Positions 28,348-36,870 of a stretch of DNA of 36,870 bases are shown here, piece after piece. Position numbers and translations under genes: made by a program. The DNA is from an uncultured Caryophanales bacterium. Its GTDB lineage: Bacteria; Bacillota_I; Bacilli_A; RF39; UBA660. How positions within the stretch are numbered: the first letter of the stretch is position 1; every line of letters starts with the position of its first letter. The DNA is taken from NCBI GenBank assembly GCA_946614095.1, contig CAMOGG010000010.1, positions 1 through 36,870 of the forward strand, given 5' to 3'. Under the pieces are notes generated by a model. That model saw only the letters and a program-made list of their open reading frames with translations, did not search any database and was not told the DNA's origin.

Positions 28348-29031
28348 ATGAGAAAATTTTTACGATGGGTTTGGTCGCTTTTGGAAGTTATTATTATTGT
28401 TTATGTTATTGTTTTGACTTCTTTCCTATTATGTAGGAATAAGTATGGATATACACAATTTGGAGACTATACTTTTAATAATATTGATTTGTTAGATGAG
28501 AAAAATATTGCGAATGCGAAAAATGGAGATTTGTTAATTGTTAAGAATAGTAATGATATTCAAAAAGGTGATGTTATTTACTATTATGCTGTTTATAATG
28601 AGAGCTATATTATGAAAACTAGTCCTGTTTTAGATATTCAAAGTGATGATTATAGCTATTTATATACAGTAGATGATTCTGGTAATGTCAATATTACTGG
28701 TACAAAAGTCATTGGAAAGTATGCAAATACTTATGCTCATCTAGGAACTGCTTTAGAAATTTTAGAGAGTAGATTAGGATTCTTATTCGGTGTTTTATTA
28801 CCAATCATGATTGTCTTTATCTATCAAGTATATGAATTTGTTGTTATTATTCGTTATGAAAGAGTTGAAGATGCAAAAGAAATTGTTTCAGAGATAAATG
28901 ATAATGAAGAAAAAAAGGAATCTCCAAAAGAAGAAACAGAGAAGAAAAATGTTTCTGAAGAAGTGAAAGAAGAGCAGGATAATTCAGAAAAACAAGATGA
29001 TCAAGAAGATGATGATATCGAAATTTTGTAA
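28348..29031 (+). CDS. Degenerate (probably inactive) SipW-like signal peptidase paralogue with acidic tail
   Basis: Two-TM layout and GDLLIVKNSNDIQKGDVIYYYA match the other SPases, but SGSM and THR motifs are absent; tail ends DDDIEIL. Confidence 0.6.
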   Translation: MRKFLRWVWSLLEVIIIVYVIVLTSFLLCRNKYGYTQFGDYTFNNIDLLDEKNIANAKNGDLLIVKNSNDIQKGDVIYYYAVYNESYIMKTSPVLDIQSDDYSYLYTVDDSGNVNITGTKVIGKYANTYAHLGTALEILESRLGFLFGVLLPIMIVFIYQVYEFVVIIRYERVEDAKEIVSEINDNEEKKESPKEETEKKNVSEEVKEEQDNSEKQDDQEDDDIEIL

Positions 29032-29036
29032 TTTCT

Positions 29037-29065
29037 TAAAAGGATTATTTTAAATAATCCTTTTT
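29037..29065 (+). terminator. Rho-independent terminator
   Basis: AAAAGGATTATTTTAAATAATCCTTTTT inverted repeat with T run. Confidence 0.75.
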
Positions 29066-29077
29066 CTATGTTATAAT
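29066..29077 (+). promoter_or_regulatory. Extended -10 promoter CTATGTTATAAT
   Basis: Identical 12-mer to 18536-18547, again directly behind a terminator. Confidence 0.5.
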
Positions 29078-29097
29078 GTTTATGATAAGGAGTATAT

Positions 29098-29724
29098 ATG
29101 AAAGATCAAGACCAGAAGAAAAAATTATTTCCTTTTGTTGTTATCCTTGTATTAGTAGGATGTTTTCTTTATTTAGGAGCTAAGGGTACTTATACTTCTT
29201 TTGAATCAGAGATTGATGGGAATGTATCAGCTTCTGTTGCGGGAATTCAGTTAAAGATTAATGGAGTAGATGTTGTAGGTAATAATGATGGTACTTTAGA
29301 TAATCGTATTATTTTGGATAATACTACTTGGGTTTCTACTCATACAAGGGAAGAAAAGATATCTCCAGGTAGTTCAGGAACCATTGATTTAACTTTAGAC
29401 CCTAGTGGTAGCGAAGTAGCAATTCTTTATGAATTTCGATTTGTAGATAAAAAAATCGATGATGATAAATTGCTTACTTTTAGTACGATTACTTCTGATG
29501 ATACATTTACTCGTACTGGAGTGGATACTTATACAGGAGTATTTACAATGAGTGATATAGATAATCATAAAACGGTTCATATATCTGCAGATTTCTTCTT
29601 TGATTATTTAACGGATATTGAAGGTATTACAGAAGATAATCAAGTTTTGGATGATTTATTTGAAATTCATTTTCATGCTATTCAATATAATGGAGAAACT
29701 ATAACTGAGTATGTTGGAGAATAG
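29098..29724 (+). CDS. TasA/camelysin-like exported protein
   Basis: LFPFVVILVLVGCFLYLGAKGTYTSFESEIDGNVSASVAGIQLKINGVDV; beta-rich ectodomain. Confidence 0.6.
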   Translation: MKDQDQKKKLFPFVVILVLVGCFLYLGAKGTYTSFESEIDGNVSASVAGIQLKINGVDVVGNNDGTLDNRIILDNTTWVSTHTREEKISPGSSGTIDLTLDPSGSEVAILYEFRFVDKKIDDDKLLTFSTITSDDTFTRTGVDTYTGVFTMSDIDNHKTVHISADFFFDYLTDIEGITEDNQVLDDLFEIHFHAIQYNGETITEYVGE

Positions 29725-29736
29725 TGGGTGTGTTTG

Positions 29737-30348
29737 ATGACAAATTGGATAAGTAAAATGCAAAATATAAAGTTTTTAGAAGAAAAAAAGAGATTTCTTC
29801 TTTTTGTGTTTGTTTTACTTTTTATTTTGTTTTTAGCATTTTATTTATTACGAGTTGCTTATGCAAGATATGAAGTTAGAGCTAAAATTAATGCAAATAT
29901 TGATAAAGCTTTGTATATTTTTGAAGATGATAAACTTGATTTTAATTTAGAGCCAGAAGGAATTATTCCATCAGATGAGCCTTATGTTTATCGTTTTAGT
30001 GTTTCTAATTATAATACTAGTAAGCATAGTGATGTGGATATTTCTTATCAGGTAAAGGTTCGTACTACAACAAATTTACCAATTACAGTTTCTATGTATC
30101 GGAATGAATTACCAGATGCAGCTGGAGCGGCTAATATATTTCAAAGTTCTGTATTAGAGCAGGATGAAGATGACGCTTGGTATCGATTGTATAGTCCTAG
30201 TAGTGAGTTTGAGATGAACTATGAAGATGATGTTACCGATATTTATACGATGGTTATTTCCTTTCCATCTAGTTATGCTAGTGATATTACATATGCTAAT
30301 TATTTAGAAAGTATTGAAGTTATTTTAGAATCAAAGCAAATAATTTAG
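29737..30348 (+). CDS. TasA-like exported protein
   Basis: TM then RVAYARYEVRAKINANIDKALYIFEDDKLDFNL...YRFSVSNYNTSKHSDVDISYQVKVRTTTNLPITVSMYRN. ATG 29737 (track 29728). Confidence 0.65.
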   Translation: MTNWISKMQNIKFLEEKKRFLLFVFVLLFILFLAFYLLRVAYARYEVRAKINANIDKALYIFEDDKLDFNLEPEGIIPSDEPYVYRFSVSNYNTSKHSDVDISYQVKVRTTTNLPITVSMYRNELPDAAGAANIFQSSVLEQDEDDAWYRLYSPSSEFEMNYEDDVTDIYTMVISFPSSYASDITYANYLESIEVILESKQII

Positions 30349-30360
30349 GAGGTGAATATT

Positions 30361-31293
30361 ATGAATTTTATTCGAAAACATAGAAAAATGAGTATTCTTT
30401 TCTTAGTTTCTTTAGTATTATTCTTTACTATTTCTATTGTTTTTGGTCGTTATATTCATAATATTATTAATCAATACTTATTAGAAACAAAAGGTTTTTA
30501 TTTTAATAGTAGTATTTTAAATGTTAATGGTAAAAATTACTTAATTAATAACTGGGATGGTGTTAATACTTATACGTTAACTATTGACTTAAATAATCGT
30601 AAGAATGATGAACGATATACGAAAACTGATATTTCTTATTCGATTCAAGTCAATTGCCCTAGTTCAGTTACTTGTACTTTAAGTAAGAATTCGGGAACTC
30701 TTCATCCAACGGATGAGACTGATTCTTATCAGGTTCTTGTTACTCCTAGGCAAAACTTTTATGAGAATGATACTGTTCGAGTAGAAACTTCCGTTACTTC
30801 TAGTCATCCTTATCAGAAGACTATGAGTGCTACTTATACCATTGGGGTTGAGAAAAGTGATTTCTCATATGAAATTGAAGATGCTGTTAATAATAAATAT
30901 TTAATTATTCGTTTCTTAAATTCGATTTCTTATTATCAAGTAGAAGAGGCATTTGGAGATTATTCAGTAGGAGATCAAGTTAGTTTGGAAGACTATAGTA
31001 CTCTTTCAACTGCTGATAAAAATAAGTGTTTTTCTGCTGTTGTTACAGTACAATATAATCCTAATATATTATTTGTTGATATGACAAATGACTTGTTCCT
31101 TCATCGATTGTCTAGTCCTTATCAGGAACAGACTATTGGGGGACATCAGTATGTATCTAAATTTGCTTTTAAAGTCAATGCTAGTTCTAGTAGTGAAATT
31201 ATTTTTTATAAAGATGATATTACACAGAATTATACATATCCTATTGTCAATAATAGTTCTATTATTCAAGTTTCTGTTAGAAAAGCAAATTAA
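30361..31293 (+). CDS. TasA-like exported protein
   Basis: TM, then FGRYIHNIINQYLLETKGFYFNSSILNVNGKNYLINNWDGVNTYTLTIDLNNRKNDERYTKTDISYSIQV. ATG 30361 (track 30352). Confidence 0.6.
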   Translation: MNFIRKHRKMSILFLVSLVLFFTISIVFGRYIHNIINQYLLETKGFYFNSSILNVNGKNYLINNWDGVNTYTLTIDLNNRKNDERYTKTDISYSIQVNCPSSVTCTLSKNSGTLHPTDETDSYQVLVTPRQNFYENDTVRVETSVTSSHPYQKTMSATYTIGVEKSDFSYEIEDAVNNKYLIIRFLNSISYYQVEEAFGDYSVGDQVSLEDYSTLSTADKNKCFSAVVTVQYNPNILFVDMTNDLFLHRLSSPYQEQTIGGHQYVSKFAFKVNASSSSEIIFYKDDITQNYTYPIVNNSSIIQVSVRKAN

Positions 31294-31314
31294 TTCATTT
31301 TCTTTGGATATTTT

Positions 31315-31326
31315 CTATGATATAAT
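31315..31326 (+). promoter_or_regulatory. Extended -10 promoter CTATGATATAAT
   Basis: Third copy of CTATGWTATAAT in the locus, 22 nt before the next gene. Confidence 0.45.
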
Positions 31327-31347
31327 TTATTAGATAAGGTAGGTGTT

Positions 31348-32403
31348 TTGATGAATAATTTAATTAGTATATTTATGAATTATAAGATCGAGCGCCTTGT
31401 CGAATATGGTGTCTTTCTATTAGATGAAGATTCTCCTTTTATTAGAAAAATTTTTGGAGAATACTTTTCTGTTTATGTAGACAATTATTATTATCATGTT
31501 TTTCATACCATAGATGATGGAGTTTATAGTGATCAAAATTTAAAGTTAGAATTAAAAGGTATTATGGAAGAAATGCTTGATGATTATTTACAATATGAAT
31601 TGGTAGAAAGTAATGAAGATTATCAAGCTCATGTTCATATTATTCGAAAATTAAAAGATTTTTCTTATGAAGTTTTGAAAATTGATTCACTAGAAATTTC
31701 TAATAGAGAAGAGGTTACTTCTAAAGTAGCAGAATTTGTTCAGAATAATTCATGGTTTCAAAAGAAAATTGGTGATCGACTTTCTAAGTTTACTAAACTT
31801 ATTAGAGAAACATTTCAGACAAATCATAAGTTATTATCTTATGAAGGACATTATTTTGAAGTTGTAAAACATTCTTTTGAAGGACATGATGATGTTTATT
31901 ACTATGATTTAGAGTCTCGTATTAATATTTTGAATCATTATCGTAAATCTATGGTTTCTAGAGTTTATCAAGAAGATGGACTTGCGAAAGCTAAATTAGA
32001 ATGTATGATTCAAAAGATTTCTTTAAAAATTTTAAAAGGTTTTTTAGAACATCAAGATTTGCCTATCTTTATTATTGAACTTAAAGATTTATTTATTAAA
32101 AGAGGTCAAATAATTGATGAGGTATATGATTTGATTGATAATCCGTTATTTCGTCATTATGTTACTTTAGGTGTTTCTTATAATATTTATCAAAGTCAGA
32201 AGGATGCTTTTTTGGAAGATTTTCATTTTGCTTGTATACAAGATTTTTCTCATATTAATGATGTTTATACAAAAGTAGATACTATATCGAAGGATGGAAT
32301 ATTTGATTATACGATTGTTTCTGATTGTAAGTATAAGGATCGTGATTTCTTTCTTCAGTATGAGAATGAGGCAATGGATGTTTTAGTTTTTGAGGAGGAG
32401 TAG
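31348..32403 (+). CDS. Hypothetical protein linked to the AAA+ cassette
   Basis: 351 aa, soluble, no motif recognised; immediately precedes the AAA+ gene. Confidence 0.6.
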   Translation: MMNNLISIFMNYKIERLVEYGVFLLDEDSPFIRKIFGEYFSVYVDNYYYHVFHTIDDGVYSDQNLKLELKGIMEEMLDDYLQYELVESNEDYQAHVHIIRKLKDFSYEVLKIDSLEISNREEVTSKVAEFVQNNSWFQKKIGDRLSKFTKLIRETFQTNHKLLSYEGHYFEVVKHSFEGHDDVYYYDLESRINILNHYRKSMVSRVYQEDGLAKAKLECMIQKISLKILKGFLEHQDLPIFIIELKDLFIKRGQIIDEVYDLIDNPLFRHYVTLGVSYNIYQSQKDAFLEDFHFACIQDFSHINDVYTKVDTISKDGIFDYTIVSDCKYKDRDFFLQYENEAMDVLVFEEE

Positions 32404-32404
32404 T

Positions 32405-33961
32405 ATGGATACTTATATTCGATTTTTATTTGAATTTATGTCAGTATTCTTTAAAGGTGTTGGTACTATTGTTGGGGGATTCTTTAATGGAATTTTACAG
32501 ATATTTAGTATTAAAGACTATTTAAGTATTATTGAATTTTATCGAAAAGATTTTAATGGTGGAGAATGGGCTCTTGTTGTTGTTGCTGTACTTGTGATGA
32601 TTGTTCTTATGGTTTTAATTGTTTTATTGATACTATTCTTTATTAAGAAGTATTTAAAATTTCGAAAAACTTTGGTAGAACAAGAATCTATGCTACAAGA
32701 GATTGCTACTTTAAATAATGAAGTTGCATCTCTAGTACAAGAAAAAGAAAAAATATTAGCAATGAAAGTATCTCAATTGGGATTAAAACCTGGTGATGAA
32801 GCAGTAGAGAATATTGAGGGAGATACGAGTAGTAGTGGAGAAGAAGCTAGTAGTGATAGTGAAGTTGTTGATGATGATCCTAATGTTCGTTTCTCTAAAC
32901 TTCATTCTATTGATGTTCAATTTAAGGATTATAAAGTACAACAATATGGAAATACATTTACATTAGAAGAATTAGTAGAATTATTCAGAAACTTTGCAGC
33001 ATCGAAATTAAGACTATATTATACAACGAATATGATACGTTTGTTTATATCAGGATTATCCGCAACTAAGTTAGTTATTCTACAAGGTATTTCTGGTACA
33101 GGTAAAACTTCCTTAGCATATGCTTGGGGTAAGTTTATCAAGAATGATGCAATTATTGCATCTGTTCAACCATCTTGGAGAGACCGTACCGAGTTATTTG
33201 GATACTTCAATGAATTTACTAAGAAGTTTAATGAAACAGATGTATTAAAAGGAATGTATTTAGCTGGATATACAGATGATGTTTATGTAACAGTACTAGA
33301 TGAAATGAACATTGCGCGTGTTGAGTACTATTTTGCAGAAATGTTATCTATTCTAGAAATGCCTTCTCGTGATGAATGGATTATCGAGTTGGTTCCAAGT
33401 TCTTGGGATAATGACCCAGTTAAGTTAAAAGCTGGTAAATTACAGATTCCTGGTAATATGTGGTATATCGGTACTATCAATAACGATGACTCTACATTTG
33501 CTGTTACGGATAAAGTGTATGACCGTGCTATGCCTATTGATATTAATGATAAAGGACAAGTATTTGAACCAATTGATACTGATGCGATGAATATTAATAG
33601 TTCTTATTTAGAGGGATTATTTGCTGAGGCAAAAAGTAAATATCCATTAACAGAAGAGATGGAAAAGAAAATAAGTGATATGGATGATTATGTTATTAAA
33701 CATTTCCGTATTGCTTTTGGTAACCGTATTGTTAAACAGATGAAAGATTTTGTTGCTACATATGTTGGTTGTGGTGGAACAGAAGTAGATGGAGTAGATT
33801 ATTATATTGCAAGAAAAATACTTCGTAAATTTGAACAATTAAATTTAGCCTATATTCGTGATGAAATTGATCCGTTTATAGAATTTTTGGATAAAAGTTT
33901 TGGAAAAGAAAACTTTAATGAATGTAAGGAGTATTTATTAAGACTTAAGAAGATGGTTTAG
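32405..33961 (+). CDS. Membrane-anchored McrB-like AAA+ ATPase
   Basis: N-terminal TM (ALVVVAVLVMIVLMVLIVLLILFFI); Walker A GISGTGKTSLA; VQPSWRDRTELFGYFN; Walker B/sensor VTVLDEMNIARVEYYFAEMLSILE; WYIGTINNDDSTFAVTDKVYDRAMPI. Confidence 0.85.
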   Translation: MDTYIRFLFEFMSVFFKGVGTIVGGFFNGILQIFSIKDYLSIIEFYRKDFNGGEWALVVVAVLVMIVLMVLIVLLILFFIKKYLKFRKTLVEQESMLQEIATLNNEVASLVQEKEKILAMKVSQLGLKPGDEAVENIEGDTSSSGEEASSDSEVVDDDPNVRFSKLHSIDVQFKDYKVQQYGNTFTLEELVELFRNFAASKLRLYYTTNMIRLFISGLSATKLVILQGISGTGKTSLAYAWGKFIKNDAIIASVQPSWRDRTELFGYFNEFTKKFNETDVLKGMYLAGYTDDVYVTVLDEMNIARVEYYFAEMLSILEMPSRDEWIIELVPSSWDNDPVKLKAGKLQIPGNMWYIGTINNDDSTFAVTDKVYDRAMPIDINDKGQVFEPIDTDAMNINSSYLEGLFAEAKSKYPLTEEMEKKISDMDDYVIKHFRIAFGNRIVKQMKDFVATYVGCGGTEVDGVDYYIARKILRKFEQLNLAYIRDEIDPFIEFLDKSFGKENFNECKEYLLRLKKMV

Positions 33962-33967
33962 TAGGAG

Positions 33968-35089
33968 GTGAGTAAGATGGATAATGAAGAGAAATTTGAT
34001 CGTGACGAGGTCTTTATTAATAACTTAAATTCTACATTATTTGTAAGACGTGATTATGATTTAAAAGACTTTGATTATGAATGGTTAGATAAAATTGAAG
34101 AAATTTTACCTTATATTGATAATATTTTACGTAATCCAAAGCGTTTCATTATTAATGAAGAAGAAATTGTTAAAGTAGAACTTGCTCGTAAAGTAACAGT
34201 TGAATCTGTTATTCATCTTACTCAACATACAAATTTGATTCAAAAAATTGAAGATAATGGTGATGTTAAACCCTCTAAAATATTAAATATTAATAAAGAA
34301 GAGAGTTTAGATACTTATGAAAACCGTTTTATTCATACTTTACTAAATAATTTACGTATGTTTTTTGAACAAAGGGTAGAGGAAACTTCTGGTAGTTCTT
34401 ATTGCTTAGATAAAAATATTTTACAGTATGAAGCAAATACTAGTGTTTTTGGGGAAAACTTAAAAATATCTATGGACTTAAGTGATGTTTCTAAGATTGT
34501 TAAAGAACATAGTGGTAGTAAGAATAATATGTCTTTTGCTGATCGAGTTCGTAAAGCAAAAACACAAATTGATGGATTCTTTGGAACAGAATTAATGGTT
34601 AACTTGACAAGATTACATGTTCCTCCTGTTCGAAGTCCAATTAAAAAGACTAATGTTATTTTGAAGAATCCAAACTTTAGAAAAGCTGAAGAGTTATGGA
34701 ATTATATTCAGACTTTTGAAAGTAAAGATAAAAAAGAAAAGGAAAAAAGAGATTTCTTTGATAAAGGGGTATTAAAAAATGAGTATGATCAAGCTTTTTT
34801 GATGGCCTTTATTGCAAATAAAAATTTTATTAATAGTAGTTCTCAAGCTACAGAGACTGCGATAATTAATCAAATGATCCAACGATTAGTAGATAACTTG
34901 TTAGATACAGATCCTGATATTACAGAAGATAAATTACAGGAAATCTTTAATAAACAGATTAAATTGATTAAAGACAAAAATAAAAGAAGAGAAGAAAGTA
35001 TTTATGGTATTTTCTCTGATCGATTCATTCGTGAAAATAGTAGTATGAATGAGGTATTAAAATTATTTAGAAATGAGGTATCAAAATGA
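33968..35089 (+). CDS. DUF2357/McrC-N-like partner protein
   Basis: LNINKEESLDTYENRFIHTLLNNLRMFFEQRVEE; gene order directly after an McrB-like ATPase. No clear PD-(D/E)XK nuclease motif seen. Confidence 0.5.
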   Translation: MSKMDNEEKFDRDEVFINNLNSTLFVRRDYDLKDFDYEWLDKIEEILPYIDNILRNPKRFIINEEEIVKVELARKVTVESVIHLTQHTNLIQKIEDNGDVKPSKILNINKEESLDTYENRFIHTLLNNLRMFFEQRVEETSGSSYCLDKNILQYEANTSVFGENLKISMDLSDVSKIVKEHSGSKNNMSFADRVRKAKTQIDGFFGTELMVNLTRLHVPPVRSPIKKTNVILKNPNFRKAEELWNYIQTFESKDKKEKEKRDFFDKGVLKNEYDQAFLMAFIANKNFINSSSQATETAIINQMIQRLVDNLLDTDPDITEDKLQEIFNKQIKLIKDKNKRREESIYGIFSDRFIRENSSMNEVLKLFRNEVSK

Positions 35090-36126
35090 AAGGATTATTT
35101 GATAATAAGATTTTTAAGCTTTTCTATACATTATTTAGAGTATGTTTTATTTTAATTATTGTATTGTATTTAAGTTTTATTATTGTTCAGAGATTATCTG
35201 GTAATAAAAGTATTTTTGGATATCGTTTGTTCAATGTTGCGACTGGTTCCATGACAGGAGTTTATGATATTAATGATGTTATCGCAGTTAAAGATTGGGA
35301 TACTAAAAAATTAAAAGTTGGCGATGATGTTGCTTATCGTGGGGTACGTGGAGGATTAGATGGTTTACTAATTACTCATAGAATTATCAAGATTGAAGAA
35401 AAAGAAGATGGTAGTAGAATCTTTACTACTCAAGGTGTTAATGCTCCTGTTTCTGATCCAACAATTGAAGAGGGACAAATATTAGGAAAAGTTGTGGGAA
35501 TTGTTCCTGTTATTACACAATTAAATCATATTGTAAAAAGTCAACTTGGTTTCTTTTTATTAGTATTCTGTCCTCTTGTTTTAGTGATTGTTTTAGAAGT
35601 ATTACAAACTATTACAGAAATTCGAGTTGAGAAGAATGAAATTCAAAAAATAGAAAAAAATATCTCCGAGAAAAAGGAAAGTAAAAAGAAAGAAGATGCT
35701 AAGAAAATAGATAGCTCTGAAGATGAGGAGAAAAAACATTCTGAAGAAGAGAAAGAAAAAGTAGAAGAGAAAGATTCTTTTGATTCAAGAGATGAAGATG
35801 AAAATAATAATGATGAAGAGTCTTCTAAAGATGATCTTGATGTAGAAGAGCAATCTGATTTGGAAAAAGAAAATGATGATGAATCTGTTGAAGATGAGGA
35901 AAAGAATCATTCTGAAGAAGAAGATGAAAAAGTAGAAGATGTAGATGAAAATGGAGAAGAATCTCCAGAAATTGTTAGTGTATTTGATAGTACAAGGGAG
36001 TTATCAGCTGAACTTAGAGAAAAGATACATGTTACTCATGGAGACGATAAGAATTCGGAACCTTATGTTGAAGTTCCTACTATTGAAGAGGAAGAAGAAA
36101 AAAAAGATGATATAGAAGTTTTATAA
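35086..36126 (+). CDS. SipW-type signal peptidase I with long acidic tail
   Basis: FGYRLFNVATGSMTGVYDINDVIAVK (Ser), LLITHRIIKIEEKEDG (His), second TM, E/D/K-rich tail ending KKDDIEVL. ATGA overlap with preceding gene. Confidence 0.88.
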   Translation: MKGLFDNKIFKLFYTLFRVCFILIIVLYLSFIIVQRLSGNKSIFGYRLFNVATGSMTGVYDINDVIAVKDWDTKKLKVGDDVAYRGVRGGLDGLLITHRIIKIEEKEDGSRIFTTQGVNAPVSDPTIEEGQILGKVVGIVPVITQLNHIVKSQLGFFLLVFCPLVLVIVLEVLQTITEIRVEKNEIQKIEKNISEKKESKKKEDAKKIDSSEDEEKKHSEEEKEKVEEKDSFDSRDEDENNNDEESSKDDLDVEEQSDLEKENDDESVEDEEKNHSEEEDEKVEDVDENGEESPEIVSVFDSTRELSAELREKIHVTHGDDKNSEPYVEVPTIEEEEEKKDDIEVL

Positions 36127-36139
36127 AGAAAGGAATATT

Positions 36140-36870
36140 ATGGAAAATCAAACCAATGAAGAAAAAATTGTTGCTTTAAGAAAAGCATTGTTAAAGCGTA
36201 AGTATTTTAGTATTTTTTTAGCACTTTTTACATTAGGTGTTAATATTTTCGCTTGGTTTGTTTTTACAACAACTGCGAAATTGGAACTAGATGCTACTGT
36301 AGCTTCATGGGATGTTCAATTTCGTGATGATTCCGGAGAAGAAATGCAAAGTTTTGTCATTGACATTACTAAAATGAAACCAGGAATGGCTGATTATACC
36401 AAAACAATTACAATCAATAATCGTAGTGATGTTGATGCAGACTTTATTTATGAAGTATCTTCTTTTGAATTATTGGGTTATTCTATTCAAATGAATGATC
36501 GTGCCGCTATGCTTAATTATTTAAGAAATAATTATCCGTTTAGTGTTCAGTTTAGTGCTAGTAAAGATGTTTTAGCAGCATCAGATGAAGTTCAATTTGA
36601 TATTAATTTGACATGGCCATATGAAAGTGAGACAGAAATCTATTATAAGCAAGATGATGTATATGAGTATGAGCCATCATTACCGTATTATCGTTTATCT
36701 GGAGGTACTTATTCTTTGTATAATGTTCCAAATTCTTCCACTTATGAAAGTATGAAATCAAGACTTTATTTTGCAAAAGATGATGCCGATACCTATTTTG
36801 GAGAAAAGTGTCATGAGTATGAAGATGCTACTGGAAGGGCATGCTTAATTTTAAATCTTAAATTATTAGT
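36140..36870 (+). CDS. TasA-like exported protein (3' truncated by window edge)
   Basis: SD aaaggaa; MENQTNEEKIVALRKALLKRKYFSIFLALFTLGVNIFAWFVFTTTAKLELDATVASWDVQF...KTITINNRSDVDADFIYEV; open to end of window. Confidence 0.6.
   Translation, partial: MENQTNEEKIVALRKALLKRKYFSIFLALFTLGVNIFAWFVFTTTAKLELDATVASWDVQFRDDSGEEMQSFVIDITKMKPGMADYTKTITINNRSDVDADFIYEVSSFELLGYSIQMNDRAAMLNYLRNNYPFSVQFSASKDVLAASDEVQFDINLTWPYESETEIYYKQDDVYEYEPSLPYYRLSGGTYSLYNVPNSSTYESMKSRLYFAKDDADTYFGEKCHEYEDATGRACLILNLKLL

Noticed and set aside
29098-31293. Active camelysin (M73) metalloproteases
   Set aside because: Similarity is to the TasA/camelysin-like exported fold and N-terminus only; no HExxH motif seen.
32405-35089. 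Standard McrBC restriction system
   Set aside because: TM anchor instead of a DNA-binding N-terminus, no nuclease motif seen in the partner, and neighbours are export genes; kept only as a distant-homology statement.

Overview
AT-rich, almost entirely + strand window from a low-GC Gram-positive (Firmicutes-like) bacterium. There are no CRISPR arrays, rRNAs or obvious transposons. (1) 1-2026: nucleotide metabolism, with the 3' end of nrdD (partial), nrdG, a deoxyribosyltransferase-like ORF and a dUTPase. (2) 2109-3654: an ORF6N-type protein and a hypothetical. (3) 3743-7278: a sporulation block, sigma factor, spoVAC-spoVAD-spoVAE, a tiny membrane ORF and a class-B-like sortase. (4) 7302-9407: RNHCP-like protein (- strand), small lipoprotein, scpA, scpB, tRNA-Leu(CAA). 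(5) 9496-13881: a type VII secretion (T7SS)-style toxin cassette, with a small helical ORF, a DUF4176-like protein, a 975-aa toxin-like protein ending in an HELGH metalloprotease domain, a small possible immunity ORF and a papain-like hydrolase. (6) 14013-36870: the main item of interest, a large and apparently uncharacterised surface-fibre locus. It has several TasA/SipW-cognate-like exported proteins, two SipW-type signal peptidases plus a third that appears catalytically degenerate, a ~2.8 kaa giant secreted protein with about 30 [VI][YF]GG[GSN]N beta-solenoid-like repeats and a CBM2-like insertion, and a membrane-anchored McrB-like AAA+ ATPase beside a DUF2357/McrC-N-like protein and an unknown protein. 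All family calls come from reading motifs in the translations; no database search was possible.
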